This document shows, piece by piece, positions 33,314 to 44,889 of a stretch of 64,000 nt of DNA (positions within the stretch are counted from its first letter, which is position 1; each line of letters starts with the position of its first letter). Position numbers and translations under genes: made by a program. This DNA is from Sclerotiophoma versabilis (Eukaryota > Ascomycota > Dothideomycetes > Pleosporales > Didymellaceae): assembly GCA_012274445.1 (NCBI GenBank), contig JAAROD010000033.1, forward strand, positions 2,046,001 to 2,110,000, in the 5' to 3' direction. The notes under the pieces were generated by a model. That model made no database searches. It saw nothing but the letters and a program-made list of their open reading frames with translations, and had not been told where the DNA came from.

Positions 33314-33740
33314 TGCCTCAAGGTCGGCATTGAGATTTACGGGGCCCTTAGCAATAAGAGTTTTCGGAATCTGGATAAACGCCCTCTTGGAACTGTTTCT
33401 CACTGAGCTTCCCTGAGCAGTCAAGTGTTGGATGATAGGGCCAGCGCCGGCCGAGGATCCAGCAACAGTAATGTCATCCGCGTCACCACCAAAGAGTTGG
33501 ATCCTGTCATTTACCCATTGTATCGCAAATCTTTGGTCGTAGAGACCGGCACTCGGTGTGCCGCCAGCTGCTGAAGAGGCGGGACCAGGACGGAAACCCA
33601 ATGCGCCTAGTCTGTATTTGAGTGACACAATGACGACTCTAGACTTGCATTCTTTCTGTGCACGAAGAATCCAGTCATCAAAAGAACTTCCAGACTTTGA
33701 GCCTTAGATATAGCCGCCACCTATGAGGAAGAGTATATCA

Positions 33741-35319
33741 GTCAAGCAAAGGGTCAGGGGATCGCGCACCGTGAAGATAAACTATCACAGGAAGTCTTTT
33801 TGCTAGCGCTGCACATATCGATGGAAGACTCTGGAAACTGTACTTCTAAGACAAACAAGCAGTCTTTGATCTCTCAAGGATCACAAGATGTATGAGCTGA
33901 GGCATTTGTTGGTGAGAATGAAAGGGTAATGTTCGGAAGCTTTCCAGCAGGAAGGTACGACAAAGTCCATCTATAAGTACCGGAAAACCGGGTTGGAGCC
34001 CATCGGGGCAGCTGCGGTATCCATCCACATTATTGATAGAGGGATGCTTTAATGTCGGAGTTTGAGGAGGCTGGAAGCGAAGAAGATCAACTGGGGGTGC
34101 GTCGTATCAAATGTTCGAAAGCGTGCATGTACCAATTTCAGCCTATCATGCAGAGGTTTATCGTGAGTCATACTGGACGTCAACTACTGGCAGTTGGGTC
34201 GAAGCATTTTGTGCAGCACAGAGCAAGCCAAGTGTGAAAAATGCGGCAAGGCCAATTTTGACCTTCACATTTGCAAAAGCTTGGTCGAAGCTGCATAGAC
34301 AGCTCAAGTTGTAACGTTCGGAAAAGAGCTGCAGTTCCAGCTCTAATATTTCAAAATGGCAAACGGCCATGCGCATCATACTATGGAACCTGAGATGCGT
34401 AGTCGAGATGGAGAAGGCACGAGAGCGGTGCTTTTCGGGTAACAAGGAATAGCTACATTGTCCAAGTCATACTGTCTTAGTTACACAGGATCTAACCTGG
34501 CTATGCTTATTACATTAGGCTAAGCTGTTTATCTTCATGTTGGTACCTTAGGTAACAAAAAAGCTGTACGCCCAAATAAGAGCCCTTCTAGCACTACTTA
34601 CACAGCACTATACAACACGCTGTGAAGTCGCTTTTTATGTAATAACAAATTAATTATATTACTACTGCTGCTGCTGCTTTACTATAATAAGTTACTATGA
34701 CTGTGCATAAGCTACTAGATGTATTCCGGTTTAGTTAAAATTGTTATTATAGATATCTACTATAACTAAGAAGAATGAAGTCATCATAGATAGTAGATCC
34801 TAATAATTTATAGTCTTCTTAATCCGGTTCTTATCAATTGCGTTGTAGTATTACCTATCTGTAGAGATGTAATAAGCACTACAAGTCTAGAGTAGCTTAA
34901 GCTGCTCGTTATGGAAGAACATTTAATTTGGTTCTAGTTACACAGCTATGATCAATATGTAAAGAAGAAGAAGAATAAGAAGAAGAAATTAATGCACTAT
35001 TCTAATAGATAGCAGAAAGTTGTTTTACCATTTTCAGCAGAGAAATAGATATTGTTGGTTTGAGATAGTTTATAAAAAAGCATATAGTCTAGCGTTGAAA
35101 AGAGTTCGCAATATTTACAGGAGTGTCGAGCCCAAAGAGATAGTACTATCTAGTTCCAATGTGTGTTAAGTAGACAGCTTGCCTTCTGTGTTAGTGTAAC
35201 TTGGAAGGAGCTGTGTTCCACTTTCAATTGAACACTTGACTTATAGAACCGTGTGACTGCGTTGAAAGTGACCCTGTGCACCGACACACTACTGTCCCTA
35301 TTATTGACTGCGATACAGT
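33741..35319. other. Gene-poor spacer
   Basis: Contains a plus-strand protein-like frame ending at 34314 (HVPISAYHAEVYRESYWTST, then SWVEAFCAAQS) without start, domain or family, perhaps a gene remnant. From about 34600 the sequence becomes AT-rich, with a GAA/AAG microsatellite at about 34963-34986. No complete gene was found. Confidence 0.4.
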
Positions 35320-35915
35320 TTAACATTCGCCACGGTATCCGGCACCAACGTTGTTGTCACCTGGAACGGTGGCCCTGCAGGCGTTCATGAAGTCATTTCC
35401 AGAAATTACTTGGCCCTGAGCTTCAGTGCAAACACCGTTGATAAGCTGCGCAGTGGGAAATGTCCCGCAAGCAGTCTTGGTAAGCGCGGTGGCCCAGGCA
35501 TCAAAGATCCAGCCGCCACCAGATGGGCCGTTGTTGCGGCAGCAGTTGTGCTGGTAGTGGCTTTGCATTAAGTCAGTCCTGCTCTTGTATCCTAAGAGTG
35601 AAGGGATACTTACACTCCAGATCCGGGAACGAATCCAGCAATGTCAGAACCAATACCAATGGCATCTCCGGCGTGTTCACCAGCCTTGCCAGCGCCCTTG
35701 GCAAAGCGGCCACCGCGGCCACCGCCAGCACCGCTTGCACCGCTTGCACCGCCAGCACGACCACCGCCGGAACGGAAACCGCCACGGAAACCGCGGGCCT
35801 CGACGCCAGTGCTACACGAGAAGTTAGCCAAATCCTCGATACTCCTCTGCTAATAGGTAACGTACCTCAGAGCCATGGCAGCAAAGGCAAGGTAGGTAAT
35901 GTTGTAGAGCTGCAT
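35320..35915 (-). CDS. Small secreted Gly/Ala-rich protein with six cysteines (effector-like)
   Basis: Three exons (35915-35866, 35811-35614, 35560-35320) give 162 aa. The N-terminus MQLYNITYLAFAAMALRSTG is a likely signal peptide, probably cleaved near VEARG. A low-complexity Gly/Ala/Arg stretch follows (GFRGGFRSGGGRAGGASGAS, residues about 25-60). The C-terminal half is ordinary globular sequence with six Cys: NCC, TACGTF, GVCTEA, NACRAT and the terminal GEC. Splice signals are strong (GTACGT...GTAG, with a CTAAC branch site; GTAAGT...AAAG). Small size, secretion and paired Cys next to transposons resemble fungal effectors, but role and family are unknown. A structural or wall role is equally possible. 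Confidence 0.75.
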
Positions 35916-38900
35916 TTTTGCAAAGATTTTTAAACGTAGATGGAAACTTAGAGAGTGAGTGAATGCTGTAGTAGCTGTAACGAATGTGGTGATTGTAATG
36001 ACTGTAAGGAGTGATAGTGGCAAGAATATAGACACGAAAGAGACCAGGTCTTTTATACACATCCTCTGGAGTGACTAGCACGCAATATGGTAAACTAGAA
36101 GGCTGTGATGCAAAGTGGCATTAGGATACGAAGACGTTTCACGAATGTTACGAGCAAGTTTTTACGATATCTAGTCTTGATAACTGGATATTCTGTATAC
36201 CAACATTGTTGGTAGTAAGCAAATTGCCCCCGAATTAAAGCCTAGACGTGAACACGTGATTATGTGTAAACCTAATTTAACATTTTGCAACACCATGCTC
36301 GTATAACAGAGGCTAGGTTACGCTCAGACACTAGTAAAACCCGCGTTATGGCCGAGTGCACCGTACACGGTCGCGTATAGCAAAACTTACCAATTTACAA
36401 CAACACATTTCTCTACCAACAGAGACCGTATTGACGTCGGTTTAGATGCAAACCTGTGTACAACTCTAGTTCTGTTTCAGAAAAGCTGGTATACACTACT
36501 TTACTTTTCAAGAAAAGTTGCCCCACGTTTTAACCTTGTTGAACTTTTCAAGTGACAGGCGCTATCTAATTAACAAAGAATAGTGGAGACAGTTTAAGTG
36601 TCAAGCAAGTGGCTCTAGAGGTTGCATAGTACGAAGGGGCTAGTGTCTGGTGTTGCACCGCACAGGCCACCCAATCGATGCTGCATCTCAACTTGGTAAG
36701 GGCCCAATACAGGATAGGCATATGCAGCCACAATACTCAATCGAAACAATCTCAAATTATAAGACTATTTAAAAATGTATATACAGCTGTTGCGAAATTT
36801 CTAGTGTTGTGGATAGCCTTGGAAGCTGTTCATTCTACCATAACGGGGGATGAGTTTAACGTGCTCAGCATCTCTTTGGTACTGTGCAACCCTTAATACT
36901 AGCTCCTTCGTATAGAAGATTTCTACTAAAGCAGCGCAGCTTATTAGAAGCATATTGCAATACCGTGGTAATTAAGAAGTATCGCTAAACGATAGTAGGT
37001 GTCGCACTGGCTGAACTGCGTTAATGCATCCTTAGATGAATCGACTAGATGGTACCGCAACTTTCTTAGTGAACTGACACATATCATGACTTGAATAGCG
37101 GAGGCGTCTAACAGCAGTACCAATGCATTTTTTGCCATAATGCCCACCTCCATGCGAACCTCAAGATTGGGGCCCAATTCACAATTTCACAACGGGTTGG
37201 CCTGTTTCCGTCTCTGCTTCAGTCTTACACCGGAAACTACCCCTCTCAGCCTCCAGTGTGTTTTGGATGATCCTGCAACCACCGCCCTTTTAGTAGATGG
37301 AGGCTGACGAGGAAGCCAGGCTCTCGCAGAAGAAACAAGGATCAACGTCCTTAAGCAATGAGCTCGAGCATGGAAAGTAGATAGACTGGCCACGTTGGTT
37401 TGCTCACAAACGACTCCATCTGATTATCGCAACCTCGAGGGCACCACTCTGTAGCGGCTGAGGCATTTGTTTTGGCACCTGCAAATGCATGGAATGCATG
37501 CGCTGCGCAGCTTCCAAAATGAAAAGAAACTCAGACAGCTGCTAAAGATAGTCGCTGCGCTGCTAGCTGTGGAGCTGGGGCTCGCACTTCTACGCATATC
37601 TACTCAAGCTATCTAAGCGAGACGATACGCGAGCTAGGTGCTGTCCCTACCTTGATCGCTTCTTGTGTCATGGATTCCGGGAATGATAAGTCTGCAAAGC
37701 TCTGAAGTAGAGCTTATGCGAAATGCACAGCTTTGAAGTGTCCAAGGTGCAGGTACAAAGAATATAATACATCTGATTAGGTATTGCAGCTACAGATCCT
37801 GCTTATCTGCAGCACTGTTCCTCATCCCGTACATTGGAGACCGTTTTTCAACTACTTGTAACGTTCTGGACAAATTCGTCCACTGGCAGCGTATTGAAGC
37901 GCAAAGCCATTATCCACCTCTCTGGGAGGCATTGACCCTCGCGAGCTAGCATATGGCACAGAATATGACTACACGCCACATTTGACTGCTCCGATGTGGA
38001 TTTTCAGGCTTGGCATCCTTGAGTTTGCCCTGCCGCTGCGAGTATACTACCCTCGACATGCCCTGGTAAGCTTGATGAGTTAGAGCTTCTGAAAGCCTGT
38101 AATCTTTCTGATTACGTTGGTGGTATTATCACTACGCACCACGTCTGAAACTTGACGAAGGTGATGGTACGTCATATGGATATTGACAAAATCTACGAGC
38201 TTAGCTCTAGGGATCTATCGCTCCCACAATAATTCTGTATTTGCCGGGCGATGACTGTCCAGTGCGGTGAAACCTAGACTTCAGTCTACGTGCTTGCCCG
38301 GATACCTGTCGCGAACGCGATCTCGCGTTTAGGCCTTTGCAAGCCTCATTACAGCTCTACAGTCTTACAGCAGTGAATGCCACACTTTTTTGGCTTTAGC
38401 TGTAGTGAAGTTTGAGCTGCATGCACAAGTGCAACATGTATAAGGAGCCACTGCTGCACCACTTCTAGAGCGTCGAATTCTTTCTGCGTATGTGCACTCT
38501 GTCACGACGCTAGAACTAGAGTCATGCAACGCTGATGCGCTGAGACGTTCTGGTTAGACGTTAGAGATACGGTCTGCAGCCTGCTGAAGATTGCAGGGCT
38601 GTTGATACAGTGGTGAGGTCACACCCGTCAAAGTAAAGGATTAGGCGTTCGCCATTCGGAACATAGGGTTGCAAAAGTTAATCTACTCTCGACTATTATG
38701 TCCATTGCTTCTCACATCGTCCTATCTTTTCCCTCCTATCTATTCATACCTTCATCGATCCGGTCTAACTGCCGAGACTACTGTTGTAGAGATGTGGAGC
38801 GGCTCTAAAATAGGGCACAGTCTGTTAACACCCGCACATCAAATCGGTGCATTTGCCCATACCCGGCGCGGCTGCAAAAATGACCTTAATAAAGAACGGA

Positions 38901-39133
38901 ACTCTTTGTAAAAGATTTGATCATCAGTACACTACGATCCCAGCTCATGGTTTTGACGCATGTCTGTGTGTGTTATAGAGCTGTCTGATACCCTGTGGCA
39001 CATATATATAAGCGCAAGTGTCCGCTGGTTTCAAGCGAAAGTTTGGAAGCTCTGATCAATTTTGTCTGTACTTAACTGATTATTAGAAACCTGCAATGGC
39101 TATTCATATAGCCGCGTCTGACACCCTCATGCA
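35916..39133. other. 3.2 kb without a complete gene
   Basis: The first part is the promoter of the secreted-protein gene. At about 37925-38070 a plus-strand piece reads LGGIDPRELAYGTEYDYTP followed by APMWIFRLGILEFALPLRVY, clearly protein-like but with no start or continuation, so it is a decayed gene fragment of unrecognised family. Short minus-strand frames at 36944-37177 and 37187-37393 are unsupported. No RNA gene or transposon end was found. Confidence 0.4.
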
Positions 39134-41268
39134 CAGTGCATCCAACGAGAAGTACTACGGACAGGATCTCACCCGTAGTACGGCTTAGTAAGCGGGAAGG
39201 ACATAGCAATAAGGTTGGCTGTACCATATCCGTATCGTAGCAGAGATTAAAGCCGTAGTACTGCCGTATTTAGGTATATTTTAGGTTGTGCCTGTGAAGG
39301 TTAACAATGTAACGTTGATTAGTTGAAATTAGGGGATTTTTAGTGTTTAGGTCCGTGCGCTCATACCGTGCACGGTCACTAGTTGCGCACGGTCACTAGT
39401 TGCGCACGGTTACTAGTTGCACACCCCACCACCTTTTGCAGCCTACCAACAGTGAGGTTATTACGCCACGTATAGTTAATAAAACAATATAATTTTTTGG
39501 TAGAGTACTCTATAGACCTATGCAACAGATTGTCTTACCTAAATCTACTTAGTAAAGCAATCTTGCAGCTACAGCTATTGTATGTAGGTAGGGGAGGCTG
39601 GGGAGCTAGGAAACGCTAGTTAGCAACAGGACGACTACGTGTAGCAGCACTACTACGTTTCTTAGTTAAATTTAACTGCAGCTGCTGTAAGGCTTTACGC
39701 TTACCTACTTAGAGTAGTTATATAGCTTTAGCAGTGTTATAAGCTTACTTTTAACACTCTCTCTTAGCTTTGCGTTTAGCTACTTTAGCAGCCTTTACAG
39801 CCTTAATTCTTTTACACTCCTCTTTTTCTCTTACCTGCCTCTTATACTGTTATTACTTCTACTTTTCTTAGAGGAGCTTCTAGTTATATTATAACTTACA
39901 CTAAGTAGCTTTCTTAGCCTCTACCTATTCTTAGTAGGCTTTAAATACAGTATTATATGCATTAGCTTCCTTCTTTAACCTAGGACTCTACTACTTAGCT
40001 CCTCTATACTACTTAAGATTATAAGCATATAATAGTAATACTTACTTCTTATCTTTTACCTTCTTCTTCTCTATAAGAGCCTTTTTTATACTATCTAGCT
40101 TATACTAGGTAAGCTCTAATTGTATATAAAGCTAGTAAATAATCTGTTCTAGTACTCTAAGCTTATTACTACTATTTCTAGATTAATTAAGTGTACCTAG
40201 CTTAATTATATAGCATAGCTAGCAGCTAGAAAGATAATACCTAGAGGTAGGTAAGATCTATTAGTATATATAGTAGCTAGTAATATTACCTACTCTTAGT
40301 TACTATTATAGAGTAACTGCTTAAACTACTTCTTACTAAATAGTAGCTTATTAAAGATCCTCTTACTTCTGCCTATAACCTTAATAGTAAAGCCTTTCTT
40401 ATCTATATTATAGGTATTCTTAGGCTTAACGTTATACTAGGTTCTTCTAGTGCAGAAGCTTAAAGTAGAGCTAGTATTTATTACTAGAATTAGCCTTATA
40501 ATAGCCTATTTCTATAAGGGTAGTCTAGGCTATAAGAAGCGTTTCCTAGTTATAATAAAGGAAGTAAGTAACTTAGCTTTCTAAGGGCTCTTACGCAGCT
40601 AGTAGAGTTATAAAATTAATAACTATTTACCTTATAGGTATAAGGTGTCTCTTTGTAAGTTCTTTTATATACTCTACTAGCTCTGCCTTATCTTATAGGT
40701 AGAGTAATTACTTATTAAGTCTACTGTCCTAAAGTAAGGTATAAATCCCCTTTACTTAGCAGGTTAACGTTGTTTAAGACACACTATGTTTTTAAGCTAA
40801 TTGTGTACACGAAATATCTTCTCCTGAACTGGTTGCGTCTGAATTGCAGCCTTAATGGACATGGTGGCGTTGTGTTATAGGGGGTGAAAAGATGGGATGA
40901 ATCACGTGAGGGGTGTGCAACTAGTGACCGTGCGCTTGAAGTTTGCCCTCAACACCATGCCTGACGCGCGATCTCACCAGCAGTACTACAACCTCTACAC
41001 TACTACAGCAACATGAGGCACGCGATATTTAAGTCTTACTACGCGCAGAATTAATATATACACACAAAAGAAGCTTTTCTAAGAGTGCCTACGCGCCAAT
41101 ACCTCTCCTCACGCTGCTACTAAATTAGGAAATATTACGTTAGTACTACGGCTTACAGACCGTATATTACCCCTTTTAGACAGGCAGGCAGTACTAACCA
41201 CCAAATCGAGCCGTACGTACCGATTCTATACCCCTACCGTATCGTACTACGTCTCGTTGGATGCACTG
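39134..41268. mobile_element. Non-autonomous hAT-like element, copy 2, with nested Fot1-like transposon
   Basis: Ends CAGTGCATCCAACGAGA (left) and the complement of CAGTGCATCCAACGAGAC (right) are flanked by a perfect 8-bp direct repeat, CTCATGCA (39126-39133 and 41269-41276). The right 120 bp, reversed, matches the left end of copy 1 (GTACGGCTCGATTTG and GGTAATATACGGT blocks), so the two copies are in opposite orientation. After removing the nested transposon (about 39366-40936) the hAT-like element would be roughly 560 bp, near the size of copy 1. It has no coding capacity of its own. Confidence 0.9.
39366..40936 (-). mobile_element. Fot1-like DNA transposon nested in the hAT-like element
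   Basis: The left end carries three tandem 17-bp units (GCACGGTCACTAGTTGC, the last with one change); the right end carries one in inverted orientation, followed inwards on both sides by ACACCCC. TA lies at the left border (39364-39365); the exact right border is uncertain. The minus-strand transposase begins at 40862 (MSIKAAIQTQPVQEKIFRVH) and is full of RIP-type stops. At about 1.57 kb it is shorter than the other elements and may have an internal deletion. Its interior left end is nearly identical to 22890-23110. Confidence 0.8.
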
Positions 41269-41693
41269 CTCATGCATTCTTTACGTCGGACCTACGACCT
41301 TGCAGGTATCTGCGTCGGCTTCAATTAAGAATTACAAGATGGTTGAGCAACATGTTGAATAATCTCACTGTTTCAATCGCAACGCTATTGTATTTGTAGT
41401 GTTATTGTTCTTCTGTTAATTACCCCCTTGCGCTGGATTCATGCTTTCGCTCTCCTCCAGCCCGCTTTCCAAAAAATACTCTGTCCTATGGTTTCGATCT
41501 CATCATTTACGGGTTCACGTAGCTAGGCTAGTTCTGGAATGCTAGCGAGTGTTTGCGTCTACCCCAGTGATAGACTGTTTGAATTGACAACCAGCACTAA
41601 GAACTCCATTTAAAGACAGCGTCTGACTTTCTGTTACTCTTGAAAAGCTTGTCACCATTTTTGAATGATAATTTCCAATACTTTCAAAGCCAC

Positions 41694-42511
41694 TTAACAC
41701 CATGCCCATAAATCATATCGTTGAAGCTCTTCGCAGGCCCGGAGCATGTTACGTTTCGATAAAGAACTAGAGCTTGCATTGGCATACTCACTTGGAGTGA
41801 AATAGTTGGGCGCCTCAGAGCGTTGCGGTAGCACGCGCACCATCTTAGTCTGAGCTGAGACTGGAATATTTCCACTGTCGTGCAGCTTGACACCTTTTGG
41901 CGATAAATAAAGGACACAGTGGAGGAGGATAAAAACCTCCATGTGTGTTCAACGCTCTCTTGGGCTGTCGTAAGGATCAGGGACGGCCTAGAGGATCGTG
42001 ACTTGTCGAAGGCCCATAATCCCTGTATACGGGGGTTGAGCGAAGTGGAGAGGGAGGAGAGAACGTGGGCTCGACATTGAAAAGAATTTGATTTCTTCCT
42101 TTTGTTCCTATATTCCTCCACTACAGGGTTGTGTACTGAGTTTCAAAATTTCGAGCGCGTATGTAGGGGCGTTCGAAGACCGCCATGTACGTTCAAATCA
42201 AGGGTGTCATGGTTAGATGACGTGAATGAGACCAAATCACCACTGTATGCTTTACACGCCGTATGTCAGAACACACCTGGCATTAAATACTGCATCTCCG
42301 GGTTGCTTCGCATGAAGTCGAGCTTCATGAGACTTGTCGTGTATACGTTTCTCTGGAGAATTTCATTCCATTCATGGGAGCAGTGATCATTCGGAAACGC
42401 ACTGTAACAAACCATGATGAGCTTGTCTGTGTCGGCGACAATGTCGCGGCAGAGGGCACACACTGCCCCGCGCTTTGCATTGCGGCCCTTCAGTACGTTA
42501 CTCTCGGGCAC
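41694..42511 (-). CDS. Unresolved multi-exon gene or pseudogene
   Basis: Two minus-strand open pieces have host-like codon use. One (42511-42266) holds a possible zinc-binding pattern, GAVCALCRDIVADTDKLIMVC followed by NDHCSHEWNEIL. The other (41942-41694) reads VLYLSPKGVKLHDSGNIPVS and ends RYDLWAWC at a stop. The middle could not be joined convincingly; a candidate donor lies after MPG near 42275. I do not recognise the family. Confidence 0.3.
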
Positions 42512-43392
42512 TGCTGCATTTTTCTCAGATATTAGTGCGACTACGAAGACCCTATCAGGCTGTGGCTTTATAGAACGGTCTGAAAACGTCGTACTAATTG
42601 TGCGTGAAGTGGTCTACCGACTTCTGAGCGCGCACACTGTGCTCATAGTGGGACTTGAAGAGCTTTTGCCGGAGACTTGGTGCCATATTGACGCTCATAC
42701 TGCTGACTTCGGCGATGCTGGTGCTTTCGAGAAGGGCAGGTCCTTTAGTCGTATGTACTCGGTTGGAGGCTGTCAGTCACGGTCGGGCTTAGCAAGATAT
42801 TGTTTTCCCTCTACTACTCACACCTCTTGTGGCTGGAATTTCTTGTAGTAATCTTGCTAAGGCGCACTTTCCAAATCCATCATAGCCTTTGAAAAGCGCG
42901 AGAAGTTCTCGAAGACTGTGGGGGTGACAAGTCAAATGTGATTGCATTGAACGCTAGTGTACGGGAGTGTTTCTATTGGGTGACGATAACGTGGCTGCTG
43001 CCAATTTTGGACCCGAAAATAGCTTCAGTGGGTTATCCAAAAGTCATGTAGTATCAAACGAAGTATGGTACGCCGTGGAGCTTGGTGAGTGGAGTGTCTC
43101 ACAAGATGATAGGGTGAGAAACTGCTGACTTATAGCTGATCTAGCGCAGGGAGATGTGTAAGTCTGAGCTACCTGTGCTGGTGAGTAGATTAGTTTGTGG
43201 GGACCTGCGCTCTAATTCCAGTTCGCTGTCGTAGAGTAGAAGGTCTAAGTGCCCCTGGGGGGGGGGGGGGGGTCCGAGATGTAGTCGTCTGCGTACAATG
43301 GGTGTTTTTCAGGCTTGAAGATCTTCATTTAGAGCTTCCAATTCAATATTGGCGGTGCTATAGATACCTGCATTGTATGCTATAAGCGTTGA
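42512..43392. other. Spacer with poly-G tract
   Basis: No gene was recognised. The plus-strand frame at 42414-42848 lies antisense to the unresolved gene and has no domain. A run of 16 G lies at 43257-43272. Confidence 0.4.
43257..43272. repeat. Poly-G tract, 16 bp
   Basis: Uninterrupted run of 16 G following CCCCT. It is one of three pure C/G homopolymers of 15-18 bp in the window, all in spacers. Confidence 0.9.
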
Positions 43393-43662
43393 ATGTATAG
43401 ATCGTCTATCGCCTTATCAAAGCGACTTGGATGGTATTGCAGTAAGACAAAAGGCTTTGATTATGCAATATGGGGCCTCGATATGGATTTGGAGTACTGC
43501 AGTGCATGGAACCAGATCGAAACCTTGCAAAAGGTTCATAAAGATATTGCTGTCCCAAGACTCTATGCGCCTGACCTCAAAAGAGAGATATCAATGGAGC
43601 TACAGGCCGCAAGAAGGCTGAACATGCAGATGCTGCCAGATATCCGCAAGAGCACTCAATAG
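43393..43662 (+). CDS. Short ORF, possibly a last exon (unrecognised)
   Basis: An 89-aa ATG frame with host-like codon use (KGFDYAIWGLDMDLEYCSAW, then PRLYAPDLKREISMELQAAR). The second half looks helical and charged. There is no recognised domain. It could be the 3' exon of a gene whose upstream exons I cannot define. Confidence 0.3.
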   Translation: MYRSSIALSKRLGWYCSKTKGFDYAIWGLDMDLEYCSAWNQIETLQKVHKDIAVPRLYAPDLKREISMELQAARRLNMQMLPDIRKSTQ

Positions 43663-43837
43663 AGAGAGAAGCTGTCAGGAAAAGCTTGCGGAAAGATGAT
43701 ATAGAGGGGTCAAACACATCCGTGTCTGATAAAACACATGACTCAAACTGAAGAACTGCTGCCATGGAGTGCCTCGGGCAACGTAGAGTTCTTCGCCAAA
43801 ATAGAAAATGCTCTAGCTGAATTCACTTTCCATCTAA

Positions 43838-44367
43838 CTAATCAGGCTCTTCATAGTCTTCATACCACTCCCTAGGAGACTCTAAGCGCGGCCTTTTAGG
43901 CGTACAAACGGGCGTCTGCGGTGCGCAGTTCCTCGGAGATGTATTATCTAACCCAGCTAGTCCAGTAAATTGTTGTTGTTGAGGTGTTCGTTGCAGTGCC
44001 TTTTGCATCATGAAATCACGACCCCGAGATCTTGCCGGATGTGTTTGTAGGCGATGTTTCATGCCGTCTGCTGCGGCTGCAGTCTTCGTCGGTGGGGATA
44101 GAGAAGGCGACAGATGTTGCGCTTGCGGTCCCAGAGCGGCGCGACATTGTTCTGCCTTTGACACGCATTGAGACGGCGGCTTGCGCAATCGCTTGAGCCT
44201 GTGCGTGAACTCGTGCCTCTACCTGTGCCAGCCAGACCTGGAACATGAGAAACGGGCAGATTATTCTCGAGACATCTTGACTCGGACACGCTCTGCGCAA
44301 AGGGCCGGATAGCCTGGATGTGCCTGGCTAACGGCGATTCAGGAACGCGTTGTGCCTTCAAATTCAA
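43838..44367 (-). CDS. Hypothetical Gln/Pro-rich protein with NLS-like motif
   Basis: A minus-strand gene probably starting at 44367 (MNLKAQRVPESPLARHIQAI) and ending RLESPREWYEDYEEPD at 43838. Two frames overlap in the middle, one with a helical VWLAQVEARVHAQAQAIAQA stretch and one continuing to the C-terminus, so at least one intron is needed; I could not fix it. The C-terminal part is low-complexity with QQQQ and a basic CTPKRPRLESP motif resembling a nuclear localisation signal. Function is unknown. Confidence 0.4.
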
Positions 44368-44889
44368 TTGAGGGGTCGCCAGAGGCCTGTTGGTAGCGGC
44401 TTATATAAGTCCAGGATAATGCTATATATCTCCAGTCATGTCTCGTTGTCGTCGTAGTTGCGGCTGTTGAAGACGCAGCTGGCGCCCCAGTCATACTGTG
44501 TCGCTCGTGCGCGTTTTCAAAGGATCAAGCTGCACTCCATTAGGTGTCCTAGGTCCACATCTCAGTCCGCGCCTATGGTCGCTGCTTTTTGTTGGTAGAT
44601 AAAATGTTATCCTCCATCGCTGCCGCTCTCCACTTATCGAGCGCAAATTGTCTTTTGAAGATTGACTGTGCTCACAAAATTTTGGGACACAGAAACAAAG
44701 CTCGTGAGCTTTCTTAGTGGCGAGGTGACGAGAATTCAATTACACGGACAGTGTTCTTGATGCAGTGGCAGACAGGGGTACTGGCAGGTTCCTATATATT
44801 CTTTGAAACGCAAAATGCAACGTCATTCAACATTTATCTCAATCTAACTGTTGCAAAATCCGCCTATTCAAAGTTGTTGATGCTATGTG
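44368..44889. other. Spacer before the large transposon block
   Basis: Ordinary composition and no recognisable gene. It presumably holds the promoter of the minus-strand gene ending at 43838. Confidence 0.4.

Larger units (their letters stand above)
32570..33740 (-). pseudogene. Carboxylesterase (type B) gene split by a hAT-like insertion
   Basis: On the minus strand above 33313 the esterase/lipase alpha-beta hydrolase fold is clear: LIGGGYI near 33715 (oxyanion-hole HGGG region), VVIVSLKYRLGALGF, LYDQRFAIQWVNDRIQLFGG and DADDITVAGSSAGAG, where SSAGA replaces the family's GESAGA nucleophile elbow. The frame then reads DLEA and is interrupted at 33313/32650 by a 664-bp element. Beyond it, reading resumes as AFLCPAGVDVLV (32610-32645), the position where the family has the CLR...VDVL block. 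A TAA after GGGYI (probably from CAA) also breaks the frame. The 5' part above 33740 is unclear and the 3' part below 32570 was not found. Confidence 0.75.
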
